From: Stratiformator vulcanicus
GTDB taxonomy: Bacteria > Planctomycetota > Planctomycetia > Planctomycetales > Planctomycetaceae
DNA length: 64,000 bases
Assembly (NCBI RefSeq): GCF_007744515.1
Contig: NZ_CP036268.1
Coordinates: forward strand, 1,064,529-1,128,528
Direction of reading: 5' to 3'
The translations under genes and the position numbers were made by a program. This document shows, one piece after another, positions 24,258 to 36,966 of the stretch (within the stretch, counting starts at the first letter, position 1; every line of letters starts with the position of its first letter). The notes below the pieces were generated by a model, which saw nothing but the letters and a program-made list of their open reading frames with translations, searched no databases and had not been told where the DNA came from.

Positions 24258-25010
24258 TTATGTGGCGACGGTCAGTGCGACTTGCTTGCTCTTAATGACA
24301 TCGCGCCAGCGATCAGGCAGCGCGTCGTCGGTCACAATGCGATCGACCGCGTCGAAACTGCACAGCGGGCTGATCGCCGAGCGTCCGAACTTTGCGCTGT
24401 GAGCGGCGACGATGACCTCGTCAGCGGTGTCGATCATTCGCCGCTCCATGTCGACAAGCAGCGTGTTCTTATTGAACAGCCCCTGCTCGGTGACGCCGCC
24501 GACGCCCATCACGAGGCGGCGGACGCGAACGCCTGAGAGTGCCGCCAAGGCCATGGGGCCAAGGGCGACACCGCTTGAGCGATCAATAATTCCGCCGATC
24601 ATCATCAGTTCGATTTCCGGCCGGTGGGCGAGGATGTTCGCGATGGGCAGTGAGTTGGTCACAATTTGAAGGTGCATTGATTCTAGACGTCGGGCGACCT
24701 CGATTGCGGTCGTTCCGGCGTCCAGCAGGATGGCGTCGCCCGGTTCAAACAACCGCACGACCGCCGCTGCGATCTTCCGTTTTTCTTCCATCGATTCGGT
24801 CCGCAGGTCTTCGAATGGCTGTTCGGTGTCGTCGATGACCGCCGCGCCGCCGCGAGTTCTGCGAACCTGTCCAATTCTGTCAAGATGTTCCAAATCCCGT
24901 CGTACCGTCGATTCACTGGCTCCAACCCGATCGGTCAGCACCTGCAGCGAAATAAAGCCGGAATCCTCGATTTCCTTGAGGATTTTCGCTCTTCGCTCAT
25001 CGACAATCAT
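24258..25010 (-). CDS. DeoR-family transcriptional regulator of the BMC operon
   Basis: The protein has 250 residues from ATG 25010 (GGAG six bases upstream; a GTG directly before is possible). The N-terminal winged helix-turn-helix shows 'RRAKILKEIEDSGFISLQVL' and 'GASESTVRRDLEHLDRIGQV', with the typical RRTRGGA signature. The C-terminal sugar-phosphate sensor domain (DeoRC) has 'ILLDAGTTAIEVARRL', 'IVTNSLPIANIL' and 'LLVDMERRMI'. It probably represses the operon and is released by a sugar phosphate such as fuculose- or rhamnulose-1-phosphate. Direct repeats at 25058-25112 are its likely operator, implying autoregulation. Confidence 0.93.
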   Translation of the reverse strand: MIVDERRAKILKEIEDSGFISLQVLTDRVGASESTVRRDLEHLDRIGQVRRTRGGAAVIDDTEQPFEDLRTESMEEKRKIAAAVVRLFEPGDAILLDAGTTAIEVARRLESMHLQIVTNSLPIANILAHRPEIELMMIGGIIDRSSGVALGPMALAALSGVRVRRLVMGVGGVTEQGLFNKNTLLVDMERRMIDTADEVIVAAHSAKFGRSAISPLCSFDAVDRIVTDDALPDRWRDVIKSKQVALTVAT

Positions 25011-25057
25011 CACCGACTCCGACCGGCAGGGACACTGTTACCTTCCTATCTTTCCAC

Positions 25058-25112
25058 CAAAATCAATCAAAAGCAATCATATCGCATCATGTTTGCGCAA
25101 AATTAATCAAAA
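25058..25112 (-). promoter_or_regulatory. Candidate DeoR operator: two direct repeats upstream of the BMC operon
   Basis: CAAAATCAATCAAAA (25058-25072) and CAAAATTAATCAAAA (25098-25112) are 14/15 identical and begin 40 bases apart, close to four helical turns. They lie 48-102 bases upstream of the regulator start. A TATGAT on the minus strand (25076-25081) lies between them and could be the -10 element, although no good -35 is visible. The AT-rich block stands out from the GC-rich surroundings. An additional TTGATTGG at 25117-25124 may extend the site. Confidence 0.6.
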
Positions 25113-25282
25113 TGTGTTGATTGGTTATGGGTGGAACACGGTGTCTGCGCAAACTTAGATTGCACAACCGCCGCGCAAGCCGTTGCATTTCGGCAACATG
25201 CAAATTTGAAGAGGCCGCGCGTCCATCGCCGATACAGTCGGCACGACCGGCGTCACACGCGGCTCTGGGGGCGTCGTGCTGC

Positions 25283-25957
25283 TCAGACCGGTCGCACGCG
25301 GACACGGTTGCCGGCAATCTCCAGCCGGCCCGAGGCGAACAGCCGCACGGCTTCGGGATAGGCCTCGCACTCGGCGGCAAAGACCCGGGCAGCCAGCGAG
25401 TCGGCGGTATCCTGGGGCAGTACTGGGACCGTGCGTTGAAGGATGATCGGCCCGTGGTCGTATTCGTTATCGGCGAAGTGGACCGTACAACCGCTGACCT
25501 TCACACCCCGTTCGATCGCGGCGCGATGCACGTGCTCGCCGTGATAGCCTTTCCCGCAGAAGGCCGGGATCAGCGACGGATGAATGTTGAGCACCCGGTA
25601 GGCGTAGCGTTCGGGGATCTCGATGAAGGCGAGAAAACCAGCCAGCAGCACGAGGTCGGCTTCAGCACGATCGATGGCCTCGAAGGTCGCTTCGCTGAAA
25701 TCGGCGGTGCTTTCAAAGCCCTTGCGACGGATGACCTCGACCGGGACCTCTCGTGATCTCATCCGATCGATGCCCGCGCAATCGGGCCGGCTCGCAATGA
25801 CGTTGACGAGTTCGGCGTCAAGTTCGCCGGCGACGATCAGGTCGTGCAGATTCACGACGGTCGTTCCGCCGCCTGAAATTAACGCGGCAAGGCGGATCGG
25901 CCGTGACAGTGGCTCGGCAAGCGGTCGGATCGCTTCTTCCCAATTCGGTTGGCTCAT
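25283..25957 (-). CDS. purN: Phosphoribosylglycinamide formyltransferase (PurN-type)
   Basis: The protein has 224 residues. The N-terminal 'RLAALISGGGTTVVNLHDLI' is the GAR-binding glycine loop. 'VLNIHPSLIPAFCGKGYHG' carries the catalytic Asn and His, and 'SGCTVHFADNEYDHGPIILQ' carries the catalytic Asp. This fits GAR transformylase, which moves a formyl group from 10-formyl-tetrahydrofolate to GAR in purine synthesis in the cytoplasm. About 15 extra N-terminal residues precede the fold. Its start overlaps the stop of the membrane-protein gene at 25954-27246 by four bases. Convergent-free spacing of about 270 bases separates it from the BMC regulator. Confidence 0.9.
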   Translation of the reverse strand: MSQPNWEEAIRPLAEPLSRPIRLAALISGGGTTVVNLHDLIVAGELDAELVNVIASRPDCAGIDRMRSREVPVEVIRRKGFESTADFSEATFEAIDRAEADLVLLAGFLAFIEIPERYAYRVLNIHPSLIPAFCGKGYHGEHVHRAAIERGVKVSGCTVHFADNEYDHGPIILQRTVPVLPQDTADSLAARVFAAECEAYPEAVRLFASGRLEIAGNRVRVRPV

Positions 25958-27246
25958 TCCGATTCCGGCAGGTCCAGTTGGGGAGAGTCGTCCGTCTGCC
26001 GCGTCTGTCTGAGTTTCGCCCGTGCCTGGCGATCAGAACGCTGGGCCAGAAATACCGACACGACGGCGACGGTCACAATGAAGATGAGTCCCGCGGAAAG
26101 CCAGAATGTCGGTGCATCGTCTGCCGGCTCCGCGAGCGGAACGACCGGCCCGGCAATAATGAGGGGGGCGATTCTCGCGGTGTCACGGGCCTGGTAACCG
26201 TAAAGCTTGAAAAAGTAGCCCACAATGCGGACCGGCCGCTGCAGGTCGTCTCCCATCGGAAACCCTTCCGGCAGGTCCGATGTCACGATGACAGCCGGAT
26301 TCTGCTGGGAATCGTCGGTGTACATCCAAAGCTCATAGAGCGTTTCGATGCCGAATTCGTTCGTATCAGCCGGATAGCTGATCGCTTTGCGAACGTGGCC
26401 GATCAATTCGACGGCCCGGCCTTCATAGGCTTCGGGGTTACTAAAGATGTCGACAAAGCGACGAAATGGAGCTTCCGCTTCGGTGGTGCCCTTGTAGCGG
26501 GGATCGGCCGCGCGCCGTTGTTGAAGGTACATTCTCGCGGCGTCCTGAAAATTTTCGGCGTCCGCTTGCCCGGCCCGCTCGACGAGCAGGTAATACAAAT
26601 CACGTTCGGCCGGTGCGATTCCGAGCGTGCGATGCCGGACGTTCGCCCACAGGCCGGGTTCGACACCGACTTGTGACGGCGGCGGGACTGCGAGCGGTTC
26701 AAACTCACTGGCGATGATGCCGGGTCGCGAGGGCTCGTCCGCTTCGGAACTGACCAGTTTGAAGAACAGGCCCGTCAACTTGAGCATCTGGCCCGGTTCG
26801 GGAGGAGCAGCATTCTCCGGAAGCAGAACGATCGCCTGACGCCCGGACGCTCCGCTCACGGTCAGAACAATCGCACCCTCTCCCGGGGAGTCGCGTTCGA
26901 CGCGACCCCGCACATGAATCGGCCGACCGCGATAGGTCTTGGGATATCGGAGCATGTCGGCATAGGGAGAGAAATCGGCGGGCGAACCCGAGAAGACGTC
27001 GAGCCGTCGCTCGCGAAATTCCTCGGCCGCCTCCCGAAGTACTTCCGCAGATTGATCTTCCAACTCCGCAAACAGTTCGGCCCGTCCCTGCTCCTCTTCG
27101 GTCCGGAACAGCGGTGTGCGGTCTTCCACAGCGGCCCACGAGTCATCCGCCGTTTCTTCTGCGGTGTTTTCCTGTCCGACCGCCGTTGTGAGCGGGACGA
27201 ACTGGCAGACCGCCAACACAATCAAGCTCGGACACATCCATCGCAT
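25954..27246 (-). CDS. Hypothetical secreted/membrane-anchored protein
   Basis: From ATG 27246 the protein has 430 residues and begins with a clear signal peptide (MRWMCPSLIVLAVCQFVPLT). In-frame ATGs at 27342 and 27348 would add about 30 Arg-rich residues and cannot be excluded. Residues about 95-170 and 265-350 look like two related OB-fold-like segments ('YRGRPIHVRGRVERD', 'YEGRAVELIGHVRKAI', each followed by a 'LLKLTGLFFKLV' or 'PVRIVGYFFKLYGY' stretch). A single membrane span near residues 388-410 anchors a short basic tail. No family is recognised. It is translationally coupled to purN by an ATGA overlap, with no obvious functional link. Confidence 0.65.
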   Translation of the reverse strand: MRWMCPSLIVLAVCQFVPLTTAVGQENTAEETADDSWAAVEDRTPLFRTEEEQGRAELFAELEDQSAEVLREAAEEFRERRLDVFSGSPADFSPYADMLRYPKTYRGRPIHVRGRVERDSPGEGAIVLTVSGASGRQAIVLLPENAAPPEPGQMLKLTGLFFKLVSSEADEPSRPGIIASEFEPLAVPPPSQVGVEPGLWANVRHRTLGIAPAERDLYYLLVERAGQADAENFQDAARMYLQQRRAADPRYKGTTEAEAPFRRFVDIFSNPEAYEGRAVELIGHVRKAISYPADTNEFGIETLYELWMYTDDSQQNPAVIVTSDLPEGFPMGDDLQRPVRIVGYFFKLYGYQARDTARIAPLIIAGPVVPLAEPADDAPTFWLSAGLIFIVTVAVVSVFLAQRSDRQARAKLRQTRQTDDSPQLDLPESE

Positions 27247-27480
27247 CTGATGAATTCGCCAAGGGGAGAGCCGGACGAGAACCTTCGCTTGCCCGAACGT
27301 CGATCGAGCAACGCGACCTCGGAAACTTGGAAAGGTAGACATGGGCATGATTTCGGTGATTTTTGGGGGACGATCTCGGGCCATTCGCTCGACTGTCGAG
27401 GCTTGCCGACACGGCTCACGGCTCTGACGGATGTCAATGTTTTGCTTTGGCTTACAACAAATCTGCTCTGCGATAGCACG

Positions 27481-27508
27481 TTGACACGGCTGATACGATC
27501 TTTATAAT
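27481..27508 (+). promoter_or_regulatory. Sigma70-type promoter for trxA
   Basis: TTGACA (27481-27486), a 16-base spacer and TATAAT (27503-27508) match both consensus hexamers exactly. The thioredoxin ATG lies about 109 bases downstream. It is the clearest housekeeping promoter in the window. Confidence 0.75.
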
Positions 27509-27616
27509 CCGCGCGATTGCCGGATAGCGACCGTCTGTCGGGAGTTCGACGTACGTGACCTGACTGCTAACCGATCGGATTGTCCGCGGATTCCCCGCGG
27601 ACCGGAAGGGTGAAAC

Positions 27617-27946
27617 ATGGCGGAAAATGTAATGGAGTTTACTGACTCGAACTTCGAGTCCGATGTCCTCTCGGCTGGTGAGCCGGTCCTCGTCGACTTC
27701 TGGGCCCCCTGGTGCGGTCCTTGCCGAATGCTCGCCCCGACCGTCGAGCAGATCGCCGACGAGTACTCGGGGCGCGTCCGCGTCGGCAAGGTCAACACCG
27801 ACGAAAATCCCGCTGTCGCGTCGAAGCACAACATCAGCTCGATTCCGACGGTGATGCTGTTCAAGGGTGGCGAGGTCGTTGAGACGTCAATCGGTGTTGC
27901 GCCGAAAGAGAAGCTGTCGACCATGATCGACAACCACCTCAGCTGA
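27617..27946 (+). CDS. trxA: Thioredoxin
   Basis: The protein has 109 residues, the normal length for bacterial thioredoxin. The active site is FWAPWCGPCRML with the WCGPC dithiol. The buried Asp is in LVDFW, and the cis-proline is in 'SSIPTVMLFKGGEVVE'. It is cytoplasmic and reduces protein disulfides using NADPH through thioredoxin reductase, which is not encoded nearby. GAAGGG 10 bases upstream serves as the ribosome site. A consensus promoter lies at 27481-27508. Confidence 0.96.
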   Translation: MAENVMEFTDSNFESDVLSAGEPVLVDFWAPWCGPCRMLAPTVEQIADEYSGRVRVGKVNTDENPAVASKHNISSIPTVMLFKGGEVVETSIGVAPKEKLSTMIDNHLS

Positions 27947-28121
27947 TTGAAGCCTTTGGAAATATTGAAGCACGAACGGCCGCGGAGAAACGGTGATGTC
28001 TCTCGCGGCCGGTTGCCGGATCGGCAGGATGCTGATCGAGAAGATTGAGTGCCGGCTGGTCAAGGTCGCTCGCGACTGCGACTGTCGGCTTCGTTGACTT
28101 TCAGGGAACGGAATCCCTTTC

Positions 28122-30521
28122 ATGGCTCGCTCCAGCGGTAACGCGCCCGATTATTCGCGCGACCTTGATCACAGTCACGCGGCGCATTTCCGGTTTGATC
28201 TGGAAGAGCCCGAGCCGATCGGATCATCGCCGTCGGCCTCCGGTCGCCCGATTTCCGACGCCGAGCTGCGTCGCCGCGAACAAGCCGTTATTGAGCAACT
28301 CTCTCTGCTGGAGCAGGAGCAGCGGCGATTCCGACTTGAGTACCAAAGCACGATCGACGAACGCGGTCGGCACGAAGCACGGATGAAGTCGGCCGAACTC
28401 GACCTGAAACGCCGCTCCGACGAACTCGATGAGAAGTTCGCGCGATGCGATGAGTTTCTGACGCAGGTCGAACAGCAGCAGCGCGCCCTCGAAGAGGAGC
28501 GACGCCGGCTCGACGAAGAACGGGACGCCGCCGCTCAGGATGCCGAGCAGCACGCCACCGAAAGTCTCGAAGAACAGAAGAAGCGGCTCGAAGCGGAACT
28601 GAAAGCTGAAACAGCGGCCGAACGCGAAGAGCTGCGTGCTCGAAAGGACGAACTCGATCGGAAAATTGCGGAGCAGGATTCGTTTCGCGAGAAGGCCCTC
28701 GCCGAACTCAGGCAGGGCTGGGACTCCGAGCGGGCCGAACTGCGACGGCAATTGACTTCGAAGCTGATCGAAGAATTGGATGCCGATCGAAAGTCACTTG
28801 TCGAGGAACGAGAGCGATTCGAAGCCCGCTGCGCTGCCGAGCGTGGCGAGTTGGAACATGAGCGTGAATTGCAGGATCGGGCCCTGCAGCAGTCCGTTCA
28901 GGAGGTGGAGCGTCTCAAAGCCACCGCCGCCCATCAGGCCCGCGAGGCCCGCGCTGAACTTGACGTGGAACTGCAGCAGCTCCGCGATCAAGCCGAGGCC
29001 GAGTTGCAGGCTGATCGGAATCAGTGGCAGGAGGACCGCGATCGCTTCGAGGAGACCGTCAAACTGAAGTATGCGGAAGAAGCCGAGCAGATTCAGAAGG
29101 ACCGCGAAGAATTCGAGCAATACCGGTCCGCCGAGCTGGAACGTCTCGAGTCGGAGCGGCAATCGTCACGGGAGCAAATTGCCGAAGAGCGTGAACGCTG
29201 GCACGAAGAACACGCGACCGAGACCTCGAAGCTCGAACAACGCCTCGCCGAAGTCGACACGTTCGTTGATGAAACCGAGCGGCAGGTCGGCGAATGCCGG
29301 GCGAAAGCCGAAGCGGAGATCGCGGAACAGCGGCAACGTGCCCAGGCCGAACTCGATGCCGCTCGCTCGGAGCAGGACGAGGAACTGGCCGACCGGCGAG
29401 CCGCATTCGAACGCGAAATGGAAGCCCGACAGACCGCGTTGACCGAAGAGCGCGAGGTCATGGAAAACCGGTTTCATTTCCGCGAACAACACCTCGAGAA
29501 GACTCGCACAGAACTGGAGCTGGCCCGAGACGAACTGAGCCGTCGATTGCAGGCGGGCCAGACATACGTCACCGAAGCCGCCGAGCAGCATCGGTTGCGA
29601 TACGCGCAGCTCCAACGCATGCGAGACCGACTTGACGAACGGGAACGCTCGCTGGAGCGTGAAAAACAGGTGTTGGCCGAGATGCGTCGCGTCGTATCGG
29701 CCGACCGCGAGGCGTTCGACGAGCGCGCCGCAGCGGAAGATACCGCTTGGAAACATCGGCGCGAGAGCGATCAGGCGGAGATGCTTAAGCGGCGCGATGT
29801 GATCAGTGCCCACGAGGAGGAACTCGCGGCGCGACGATCTCGACTCGACCGACTGAAAGAAGAACTCGACCGCACGCACCGCGAGAATCTCGAACTGCGG
29901 GTCGCCGCTGAAGAAGCGTGGGTCAAATTCAACAGGGCCGCCGGTCCCGACGAATCGCAGCGGCGAATTGCTGCCGCTCGCAAAGAGGTCGGCAACTACA
30001 TCGCCCAACAGGAGCAAAGTCTGGCCGCCGAGCGCGAACGCGTTTCCGCCGAGCGCGATGCGATCGAGTCATTGGTGACTCAGCACGAAGAGCAGCGACG
30101 GGTGCTGGCGCACTGGTATCGTGATCGCGAAGAGGCACTGGTGCGGCGGGACGCGGAGCTTCGACGTCAGACCGACGAAGCGCGGACTATCGCGGACCAA
30201 TGGTCGTCGGCTCAGCAACACTGGCTCAACGAGAAATCACACGCCGAGAAAGTCATCCGCGATTTAATATCGCAGGTTGAAACGGGCGACGATCCGGCTC
30301 GGCTTCCGGAGCCACCCGCAGCCGAGCAGCTTTGGCTGCCACCCGGCCTGACCCTGCCCCAACAGGCAGGCGGAGACGAGTCCGTCGCGTCGGGGGATGT
30401 CGTCGGCTTGACCCATTCGCTGTCCGAAGAGGAACCCACGAACCGGCAGGAAAATCCCGACGAGCCTGATAAACCGCGGCTGCTGCGGCTTCCCCACGAA
30501 GATGATCGGTCCGTCGCCTGA
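28122..30521 (+). CDS. Long coiled-coil protein
   Basis: The protein has 799 residues. Residues about 45-690 are an almost continuous Glu/Arg/Ala/Gln-rich heptad sequence predicted to form a long coiled coil ('ELDRKIAEQDSFREKALAEL', 'LEQRLAEVDTFVDETERQVG' and similar). The N-terminal 45 residues are disordered (Ser/Gly/Asp/His-rich). The C-terminal 100 residues are Pro/Glu-rich and probably flexible. There is no signal peptide or membrane span. Length and composition resemble cytoplasmic filament-forming or scaffolding proteins, but sequence alone cannot separate these from generic coiled coils. It lies about 175 bases downstream of trxA and may share its transcript. Confidence 0.75.
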   Translation: MARSSGNAPDYSRDLDHSHAAHFRFDLEEPEPIGSSPSASGRPISDAELRRREQAVIEQLSLLEQEQRRFRLEYQSTIDERGRHEARMKSAELDLKRRSDELDEKFARCDEFLTQVEQQQRALEEERRRLDEERDAAAQDAEQHATESLEEQKKRLEAELKAETAAEREELRARKDELDRKIAEQDSFREKALAELRQGWDSERAELRRQLTSKLIEELDADRKSLVEERERFEARCAAERGELEHERELQDRALQQSVQEVERLKATAAHQAREARAELDVELQQLRDQAEAELQADRNQWQEDRDRFEETVKLKYAEEAEQIQKDREEFEQYRSAELERLESERQSSREQIAEERERWHEEHATETSKLEQRLAEVDTFVDETERQVGECRAKAEAEIAEQRQRAQAELDAARSEQDEELADRRAAFEREMEARQTALTEEREVMENRFHFREQHLEKTRTELELARDELSRRLQAGQTYVTEAAEQHRLRYAQLQRMRDRLDERERSLEREKQVLAEMRRVVSADREAFDERAAAEDTAWKHRRESDQAEMLKRRDVISAHEEELAARRSRLDRLKEELDRTHRENLELRVAAEEAWVKFNRAAGPDESQRRIAAARKEVGNYIAQQEQSLAAERERVSAERDAIESLVTQHEEQRRVLAHWYRDREEALVRRDAELRRQTDEARTIADQWSSAQQHWLNEKSHAEKVIRDLISQVETGDDPARLPEPPAAEQLWLPPGLTLPQQAGGDESVASGDVVGLTHSLSEEEPTNRQENPDEPDKPRLLRLPHEDDRSVA

Positions 30522-30547
30522 CCCCTTAACCGCAGTTCAATTCATGG

Positions 30548-32224
<1,677 letters not shown>

Positions 32225-32297
32225 GATTTCCGTATAAACTCGACGAAATGTGTTTGAATTATTCCCGTTTAGCCGCGACCGCCAGGGATCACTCCGT

Positions 32298-32771
32298 CTA
32301 CTCGTCGCCGAGCATTCCGAACAGCAATCGCAGATACGTCGCCGCCTCCGCCGCAATACCCGGGTGCGTGCTCTCGCGGGGACCGGCGATATTCAGAGCC
32401 GCGATTCTATTAGCTTTTACCCACCCGGCAACCTGACCGGCCGGCGGCGGGGCCGAAAGATCGACGAGCCGCACCGGCTTGTGCCGTTCCATCGCGAACT
32501 TCGCCGTCAGAAAGGTACCGCCCGAGACAACCCCGCGAAACAGAATCAGCGTCCCGTCAGAGTCCCGCACGTTGAGCTTCGTCCGCACCGCATAGTCGGG
32601 CGATTCAGTCTCCGTCAGCGGATACCGCTCACCGAGGACACCATCCTCCGCCCGTCGCCCGCGCGGACACCAACCCCGACAGGCAAGCCGCAACTCGAGG
32701 GCGACATCAAGTGCCGCCCGATCGACCCCGGTCTGCCCGCCGGAGATGATGGTGAGGGAGGAGATTTGCAT
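32298..32771 (-). CDS. SLOG/YpsA-like putative nucleotide or molybdenum carrier protein
   Basis: The protein has 157 residues. The N-terminal '[20 protein letters not shown]' is the glycine-rich signature of the cpYpsA family (annotated as putative molybdenum carrier) in the SLOG/Rossmann group. Other family features are '[12 protein letters not shown]', '[20 protein letters not shown]', '[15 protein letters not shown]' and the mid-protein '[17 protein letters not shown]'. SLOG proteins bind nucleotide-derived ligands, and the molybdenum link is an old annotation that is not well supported. It is cytoplasmic and about 70 bases from ettA. Confidence 0.85.
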   Translation of the reverse strand: MQISSLTIISGGQTGVDRAALDVALELRLACRGWCPRGRRAEDGVLGERYPLTETESPDYAVRTKLNVRDSDGTLILFRGVVSGGTFLTAKFAMERHKPVRLVDLSAPPPAGQVAGWVKANRIAALNIAGPRESTHPGIAAEAATYLRLLFGMLGDE

Positions 32772-32968
32772 CCCGGAAGAATAGCAATCGACGGACAGCC
32801 CAGCCCACCCGGGCCGGGTGCCGCACGTGCGAGCGGTGTGGATGAGCTAGATTACATTCGATTGCGGTTCGTCGATCAAACGGCGGCTTTTCGCTCAATC
32901 GCCTATCATTGCTCCTCGTCGCTTTGTGACCCGGCCCGAGATCAAGCAACCGGCCAATCTGGTTTGTA

Positions 32969-33367
32969 TTAGTCAGTGAGCGACAAATTCGGTTCCGTAG
33001 AATTTGCACGAGCGATTTCCAGCCAAGCCTTTCGGAGTGCAAAGACGACCAATCCAAATCCGACCCACTCACAAAACTGAAGAAGCAGGAAGGTGATGAA
33101 ATACTTTTGGTTTGCGAAGTCGCCCCCGCCTAATTCGCCGAACAGGACCGTTCGCATCCCCGGCACATAGGTAATAGCCGTCCAGGCAACTTGTCCAAAC
33201 CACGACAGCGCGAATCCAATCACCGCGATTCGTGCCGACGCAGGGACCGCATAGCGAAATCGTAAGCTGATATAAAACCCGACAGTCGAGATCGCGATCG
33301 GCGGCAACGCTATTAAACCAAAGTTATAGAGCAAATTCGTCAGAATAGTGAAAAGTTCGAAAGGCAT
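32969..33367 (-). CDS. Hypothetical small membrane protein
   Basis: The protein has 132 residues. Four hydrophobic stretches are seen at about residues 8-32, 42-62, 66-75 and 88-112, and the C-terminal 15 residues are soluble. No family is recognised. The flanking gaps (197 and 249 bases) contain nothing I can assign. It might be a stand-alone gene. Confidence 0.5.
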   Translation of the reverse strand: MPFELFTILTNLLYNFGLIALPPIAISTVGFYISLRFRYAVPASARIAVIGFALSWFGQVAWTAITYVPGMRTVLFGELGGGDFANQKYFITFLLLQFCEWVGFGLVVFALRKAWLEIARANSTEPNLSLTD

Positions 33368-33616
33368 GGTTCACCCTCGGGAAAAGGCTCGAGTAGTCGG
33401 GCACGAGCGAGTGGGCCGGCGGACCCAACAGGGGTGCCTCCGACGCTAATGCAGCGTTGACGCTCAGACACCAATATTTTGAGACCTGTCGACAAACCAG
33501 CAATCCTCCGCTGATTGCGCGATTGCCGCAAGCTGAGTCGCGCCCGAGAAAATGGCGTTCACCTGCCTGGACCGGGTTTAACTGAATCGGATAGCAATCG
33601 TTACTGCTTCACAAAG

Positions 33617-34066
33617 TCAGCAACGCGCCGCACGTAGTTCCTCGCGCACTTCCATCAGGATGAGGCCCAGCCAATTTCGCCCGGAGCCGTCACCGCCATC
33701 GCCCCAGAATGCGTCGTTCGACGTGTGCTCAACAAGCTTTGCATCGCCGGTGCCGAGAAGCTTAATTCGCAATTCGTCATATTGCGCGAACTTGGCAATG
33801 ACCGCGGCCCTCATGACCTCAATCTTAATAGACTCCCAGTCTTTACGAAGCGGTTTCTTACGGCTGCGTCCGAGCCGTGCTGCTTTCATCGGCGAATGGG
33901 CAAGACGTATTTCTTCCTGATATGCCGAATCAGCAAATTTGGCGGCCTGAAAATAGTGCTCGCTGGTCGGCCAGCGTTTTCCATCAAGCCGAATCGGGAA
34001 CGCTGCGAAGTTCGAAAACTCCCCGTACTCGTCGGTCGTGCTGTAGAAGTTGATGACTTCGGACAT
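33617..34066 (-). CDS. NADAR family protein (YbiA-like)
   Basis: The protein has 149 residues from ATG 34066 (the frame opens at 34153 but the added 29 residues are not conserved-looking). It has the full NADAR pattern: 'INFYSTTDEYGEFSNFAAFP', 'WPTSEHYFQAAKF', 'KAARLGRSRKKPLRKDWESI', 'MRAAVIAKFAQYDELRIKLL', 'HTSNDAFWGDGGDGSGRNWL' and the final helix. Characterised members hydrolyse intermediates with N-glycosidic linkages (riboflavin biosynthesis by-products in YbiA) or remove ADP-ribose from guanine, as antitoxins to DarT-like toxins. No DarT gene is adjacent, so a metabolite-damage role is more likely. Confidence 0.9.
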   Translation of the reverse strand: MSEVINFYSTTDEYGEFSNFAAFPIRLDGKRWPTSEHYFQAAKFADSAYQEEIRLAHSPMKAARLGRSRKKPLRKDWESIKIEVMRAAVIAKFAQYDELRIKLLGTGDAKLVEHTSNDAFWGDGGDGSGRNWLGLILMEVREELRAARC

Positions 34067-34604
34067 GTCTGAATCGTCAGCCGATCGCCAAGCGCTTTTA
34101 ATTTGGATCGCGGCCGTCGCGACCGAATTGCCAGACACCGTCTCGGCCCTCAATGTTCACGGCCCTTCGATTCAGAGCGAGTACGACCGAGCCCGTAGGG
34201 CCGTCTTACTAGAAGGTATTTCAATACCAGCCAGAGGCGCAAGCCGATGGTTGATCAACCAGCAATTTGCCCCGACGGCTTGCGCCTCGGGCTTGTATGC
34301 TGGGCGATTTGAAACCGCTCTTAGGAGATCGGACACTAGGAATCTGTTAAGCGACAGATAAGCAATGCAAGAGCCCTCGAGTCCCGTGCTATTCCAATCA
34401 GCGTGTCGCCAACTCGGGTCAGCATTTCTGCCCAATCGCGATAAGGCCTCTCAAAAACGTAAGCCACGAATCAGCTCACAACGCGAGAAGAGCAGCGAAA
34501 GTAGGCCGCAAAAATCGGGGCAAGAAAGGATCGGGCGTTAACCGCTCATCGCCTCTCTATTTTACCCGCGCTGCCCTCTCCTACTTCACGAGGCAAAGCC
34601 TCAA
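34067..34604. other. Intergenic region with a long hairpin repeat
   Basis: No gene is supported between the NADAR gene and tRNA-Pro (538 bases). Short open frames here have no protein-like features. The only structure is the inverted repeat at 34231-34291, with a perfect GGTTGATCAACC palindrome in its centre. The rest looks like unique non-coding sequence. Confidence 0.45.
34231..34291. repeat. Inverted repeat with 16-bp arms
   Basis: CCAGAGGCGCAAGCCG (34231-34246) pairs with CGGCTTGCGCCTCGGG (34276-34291) with one mismatch. The 12-bp palindrome GGTTGATCAACC (34249-34260) sits inside the loop. It resembles in size the palindromes at 9879 and 41593 but differs in sequence. Confidence 0.6.
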
Positions 34605-34678
34605 TCGGGGTGACATGATTTGAACATGCGGCCTCTACGTCCCGAACGTAGCGCTCTACCAGGCTGAGCTACACCCCG
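34605..34678 (-). tRNA. tRNA-Pro (CGG anticodon)
   Basis: The minus-strand cloverleaf has a perfect 7-bp acceptor stem (CGGGGTG/CACCCCG), an AGCTCAGCCTGGTAGAGC D arm, and an anticodon stem CTACG/CGTAG around loop TTCGGGA, giving anticodon CGG. The T arm with TTCAAAT and discriminator A completes it. CCA is not encoded. Confidence 0.95.
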
Positions 34679-36864
<2,186 letters not shown>

Positions 36865-36873
36865 ACGCTTAAG

Positions 36874-36897
36874 GCAGCCCGACGCGCAAGCGAGGGA
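36874..36897 (+). repeat. AAGCCCG..GCGCAAGC.AGG dispersed repeat, copy 2
   Basis: GCAGCCCGACGCGCAAGCGA immediately follows the groEL1 stop and is closely related to the string at 13574-13595. Confidence 0.45.
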
Positions 36898-36966
36898 TGA
36901 TTTCCAACGAACTCCGATCGATCTGGATCGGACCTTAATAAACAATCAACTACGGAGTGCTCACTG

